DNA from: Verrucomicrobiales bacterium
Lineage (GTDB): Bacteria; Verrucomicrobiota; Verrucomicrobiia; Limisphaerales; Palsa-1400
Direction of reading: 5' to 3'
Assembly (NCBI GenBank): GCA_028293405.1
Contig: JAQGOW010000163.1
Coordinates: 1 to 7,947, forward strand
DNA length: 7,947 nt
The stretch's first letter is position 1. Each line of letters starts with the position of its first letter. Both the position numbers and the translations under genes were made by a program. Of the stretch, positions 5,677 through 7,947 are shown in pieces. The notes beneath the pieces were generated by a model. That model ran no database searches and had not been told where the DNA came from. It worked only from the letters and a program-made list of their open reading frames with translations.

Positions 5677-6282
5677 TTAAGCTCTCCCATCCCGTACGAT
5701 TTTTGCGAGATTCAGTAGCGACGAATTTATTTTCAGCTCAGCCCGTCGCGCCGCGTCTACGTTGATCTCGAAGTGAACCGTTCTGTTACCGGTGGTCGTA
5801 AGATTAATGACTGCCCCGACCGATTGAAAGCCTTCGATTTCCATTTCGTCGGTGACGGTCAGTACGTTGCTTCCGGATAGTTGCTCGACCATCCGCGTTG
5901 CTCGCGCCTTGTCGGTGCCGATGAAGAGGACGTGGCAATGACGCGCCTGTTCAATCGTTTCAATCCGTTGGACGATGATTCTGTGACCGCCGACAGTCTT
6001 CGTTTCCAGATCTTTTGAGTAATCGCGAAACGGGTTCTTGCCGTAAATGCCGACGATCAACGGCGCGATTGGACTGTCGAATCGACCCTGCGGCCATTGG
6101 ATGAACTTGGCGAAATTATAAAGAAAGGCCGATTTGACCTGATACTCAGGCAACCGCCCCTCTTGGCCACGAGCGCAAAAGCTGCTTGCAACGCCGATAA
6201 GCAAAAGCACCGCCACGACGTGCACGCGTCGTATGCATTGGCGGGCCGCTCGGCCGAACCCCGTAAAGGGATTAAGTCTCAT
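5677..6282 (-). CDS. YfiR-family (DUF4154) periplasmic protein
   Basis: This 201-aa protein has a basic N-terminus and hydrophobic core (VVAVLLLIGVASSF, about 22-35), a Sec signal peptide with probable cleavage near residues 38-41. The mature part matches YfiR/DUF4154: opening 'YQVKSAFLYNFAKFIQWP' (47-64), then 'IVGIYGKNPF', 'IIVQRIETIEQARHCHVLFI' (102-121), 'NVLTVTDEMEIEGF' and the closing 'FEINVDAARRAELKINSSLL' (171-190). In Pseudomonas, YfiR is the periplasmic repressor of YfiN, a CHASE8-HAMP-GGDEF diguanylate cyclase. The only Cys in the mature part is C116, so the two disulfides reported for Pseudomonas YfiR cannot form here. The gene starts 28 nt after the TonB receptor stop, and its TAA directly touches the kinase ATG, so the kinase is its likely target. 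ATG 6282 lacks a good Shine-Dalgarno; coupling to the upstream gene is likely. Confidence 0.9.
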   Translation of the reverse strand: MRLNPFTGFGRAARQCIRRVHVVAVLLLIGVASSFCARGQEGRLPEYQVKSAFLYNFAKFIQWPQGRFDSPIAPLIVGIYGKNPFRDYSKDLETKTVGGHRIIVQRIETIEQARHCHVLFIGTDKARATRMVEQLSGSNVLTVTDEMEIEGFQSVGAVINLTTTGNRTVHFEINVDAARRAELKINSSLLNLAKIVRDGRA

Positions 6283-6310
6283 CTACAAATTTTTCAAAAT
6301 GGTTTAACGC

Positions 6311-7947
6311 TCAGTAACGGAATGTCACTTTGGCGTAGACTCCTCGTTCTACTTCTGTCTGCTGAGTTAAAATAAAGTTCGGCGCGAACTCGCGATGATG
6401 CTCGTGCAAAAGATTTTGGCCGACAATCGCAAATTCGAGGTTGGTCTTTGGATGCCACGCGAGGCGGGCGTCCATTTCCATATAGCTCGGAACACCAGGG
6501 CCGTTGAGGCGATCCACATAACGAACGGTTGTGTTGAATTCCAAGTGCCATGGAAGTTCAAACGTCGACAGAACGAAAAATTGGTTTTCCGGACTGGAAC
6601 CTTCATACATCAACTCGGACGTTTGATCGGGGCCGTTGGCGCGATGAATGTTCAATTTCAGAAAACTGTAACCACCTTTTAAGCTCCACAGTTCTGGAAC
6701 GGCGTCGAACGTGGCCGAGGCTTCGCCGCCGTAACCTTCGCCTGTCAATCGATTGGCGACAACTGACGGATGAATCGTCGGCGGGAAGAACGGCGATAGC
6801 GGCGGTAAAGGCTGGAGGCTGCGCAGCCGCGAGTAGTCGTTATAGAAAGCGGTCAAATCCAGGTTCAGTCGGCGGCTGGGTTGAAAGCGATAGCCGATTT
6901 CGTAGGCCAGCAACGATTCCGAATGTATGTCCGAATTGCCGAACGAAGTGATCGCACCAGGAGGCACGCCGGGCACAGCGACGTTCAGCCGAATATCGCT
7001 TTCGGCTTCAGAAGGTGTGCGTACCGCGCGCGAAACTGATGCCCAGACCGTGTGGTTCGTGTGCGGCGTATACACGGCGCGAATGCTCGGCTGAACTTCG
7101 AAACCGGTGAAATCGTTGTGCTCGAATTTCGTGCCGAGGATAGTTCTGAGGCGGTCGGGCGAAATCGTGATTTCGTCCTGTAAAAATGCGCTGTAAAGAT
7201 TGCGCGTATCCGACGGAGGAACGAGGGCGACATTGAGACTGTTTTTGACGTTCCGATGAGTGGTGCGGAAACCGGTGCCCCAAGTGATGTCGTTGTGCTC
7301 GCCGGCTTTGAAACTGTGTTGGAAATCCACGTCACCGGTATCGCGTTGTTGCGATAGCACCGGGTTATTGCGGACAGTGCGGTCGTAGTAGGCTTGGAGA
7401 ATAAATTGCGAGTCTTTGCTGAAATCGTGCGTCCATCGTCCGAGCGTGTTTAAGCCCGCAACGTTGTCGATCGATTTCGCGCTGTTCACGAAAAGCGGGG
7501 GAGTCGGCGCAGGCATCAGATACACTTCGTTTTCCTGGCCGGTATAAGCGTCGCCTTGCAAGGTGAAGACGTTGTTGTTCGTTTTATCGACATCAATGCG
7601 GAAGCCCCCGCGACTCATGCTCCAGTCGTCGAAAGAGTCCTTGCCATTTTCGAACACGTTCGAGTCGCGATCGAAATACTTGGCGTAAACCTTCATGAAA
7701 ACACCGTCATCGAGTTTGAACCCATAACGGACATTGGCGAACCCGCGTTCTTCGGTGCCGCCGCCACCTGACACTAACAATCCCTGGCTGTCCTTGGCGG
7801 ATTTCGTAACGACGTTGATGACGCCGTTCACCGCGTTCGCTCCCCACAAAGTCGCACCCGGACCGCGCACGACTTCGATGCGATCAATATCTTCCATCAT
7901 CGTATCGACCTCGTCCCAGAACACGCCGGAGAAGAGGGGCGAGTAAA
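6311..7947 (-). CDS. TonB-dependent outer-membrane receptor, partial (5' end outside window)
   Basis: The frame is open to the right edge, giving 544 visible residues ending at TGA (6311-6313). The N-terminal visible part is the end of the plug domain, with the family hallmark 'RGPGATLWGANAVNGVIN' (visible residues 27-44) after 'EDIDRIEVV'. The rest reads as a beta-barrel: alternating strands and long polar loops, for example 'GFRIDVDKTNNNVFTLQGDA', 'FILQAYYDRTV' and 'NLDLTAFYNDYSRLRSL'. The last strand is 'GVYAKVTFRY', with a C-terminal aromatic residue as usual for outer-membrane barrels. The signal peptide, TonB box and first part of the plug lie outside, so the presence of an extra N-terminal signalling domain cannot be judged. 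The substrate is unknown. It leads the yfiR-like/kinase operon, suggesting that its state is monitored by those proteins, although structural or regulatory coupling is inference. GTG at 7924 is internal, not the start. Confidence 0.93.
   Translation of the reverse strand, partial: YSPLFSGVFWDEVDTMMEDIDRIEVVRGPGATLWGANAVNGVINVVTKSAKDSQGLLVSGGGGTEERGFANVRYGFKLDDGVFMKVYAKYFDRDSNVFENGKDSFDDWSMSRGGFRIDVDKTNNNVFTLQGDAYTGQENEVYLMPAPTPPLFVNSAKSIDNVAGLNTLGRWTHDFSKDSQFILQAYYDRTVRNNPVLSQQRDTGDVDFQHSFKAGEHNDITWGTGFRTTHRNVKNSLNVALVPPSDTRNLYSAFLQDEITISPDRLRTILGTKFEHNDFTGFEVQPSIRAVYTPHTNHTVWASVSRAVRTPSEAESDIRLNVAVPGVPPGAITSFGNSDIHSESLLAYEIGYRFQPSRRLNLDLTAFYNDYSRLRSLQPLPPLSPFFPPTIHPSVVANRLTGEGYGGEASATFDAVPELWSLKGGYSFLKLNIHRANGPDQTSELMYEGSSPENQFFVLSTFELPWHLEFNTTVRYVDRLNGPGVPSYMEMDARLAWHPKTNLEFAIVGQNLLHEHHREFAPNFILTQQTEVERGVYAKVTFRY

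Noticed and set aside
6170..6185. Cys36 of the YfiR-family protein as a lipoprotein lipobox.
   Set aside because: The residues before it (A-S-S-F-C) do not fit the L-A/S-G/A-C pattern, because Phe precedes the Cys. An ordinary signal peptide fits better.
7922..7924. GTG at 7924 as the start of the TonB receptor.
   Set aside because: The frame continues upstream with YSPLFSGV, which reads as normal plug-domain sequence, so the true start lies outside the window.

Overview
The window looks like part of a GC-rich Gram-negative chromosome. The TonB-dependent outer-membrane receptor and the periplasmic YfiR-family protein both imply an outer membrane. The protein flavour (DUF2007 protein, PAS/GAF hybrid kinases, small hydrophobic GGGGG peptide, poor Shine-Dalgarno usage) suggests Verrucomicrobiota or a relative. 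That assignment is inference only; no rRNA or marker gene is present.

Layout from left to right. (a) 1-438, plus strand: the C-terminal end of a secreted-type beta-helix protein cut by the window edge. (b) 461-575, plus: a well-formed tRNA-Arg(TCG) with encoded CCA and a near-consensus sigma70-type promoter. (c) 583-810, minus: a small DUF2007 protein converging on the tRNA. (d) 916-1563: a compact region of small, poorly known ORFs. It holds a 29-aa hydrophobic peptide on plus, a 59-aa ORF on minus whose tail overlaps it, and, 6 nt upstream of that, a minus-strand ORF made largely of heptad repeats. These heptads are encoded by a strict 21-bp tandem array whose units are themselves palindromic. 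(e) 1681-2172, plus: a stand-alone response regulator broken by one in-frame TAG. (f) 2191-7947, minus: a signalling block read right to left, consisting of a TonB-dependent receptor (5' end outside the window), a YfiR-family periplasmic protein, a 975-aa hybrid histidine kinase and, after a 135-nt gap, a single-domain response regulator.

The most interesting functional unit is block (f). In the known Pseudomonas YfiBNR system, periplasmic YfiR restrains a CHASE8-HAMP-GGDEF enzyme (YfiN), with an outer-membrane partner (YfiB). Here a YfiR homologue abuts (TAA directly followed by ATG) a kinase whose periplasmic part resembles CHASE8. The outer-membrane gene beside it is a TonB-dependent receptor. 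The inferred path is: ligand or receptor state in the outer membrane, YfiR in the periplasm, kinase in the inner membrane, then receiver domains. No DNA-binding output domain is encoded in the window, so the final target is unknown. The second point of interest is the palindromic 21-bp array, which is open in several frames on both strands; its coding strand and function cannot be settled from this sequence alone.
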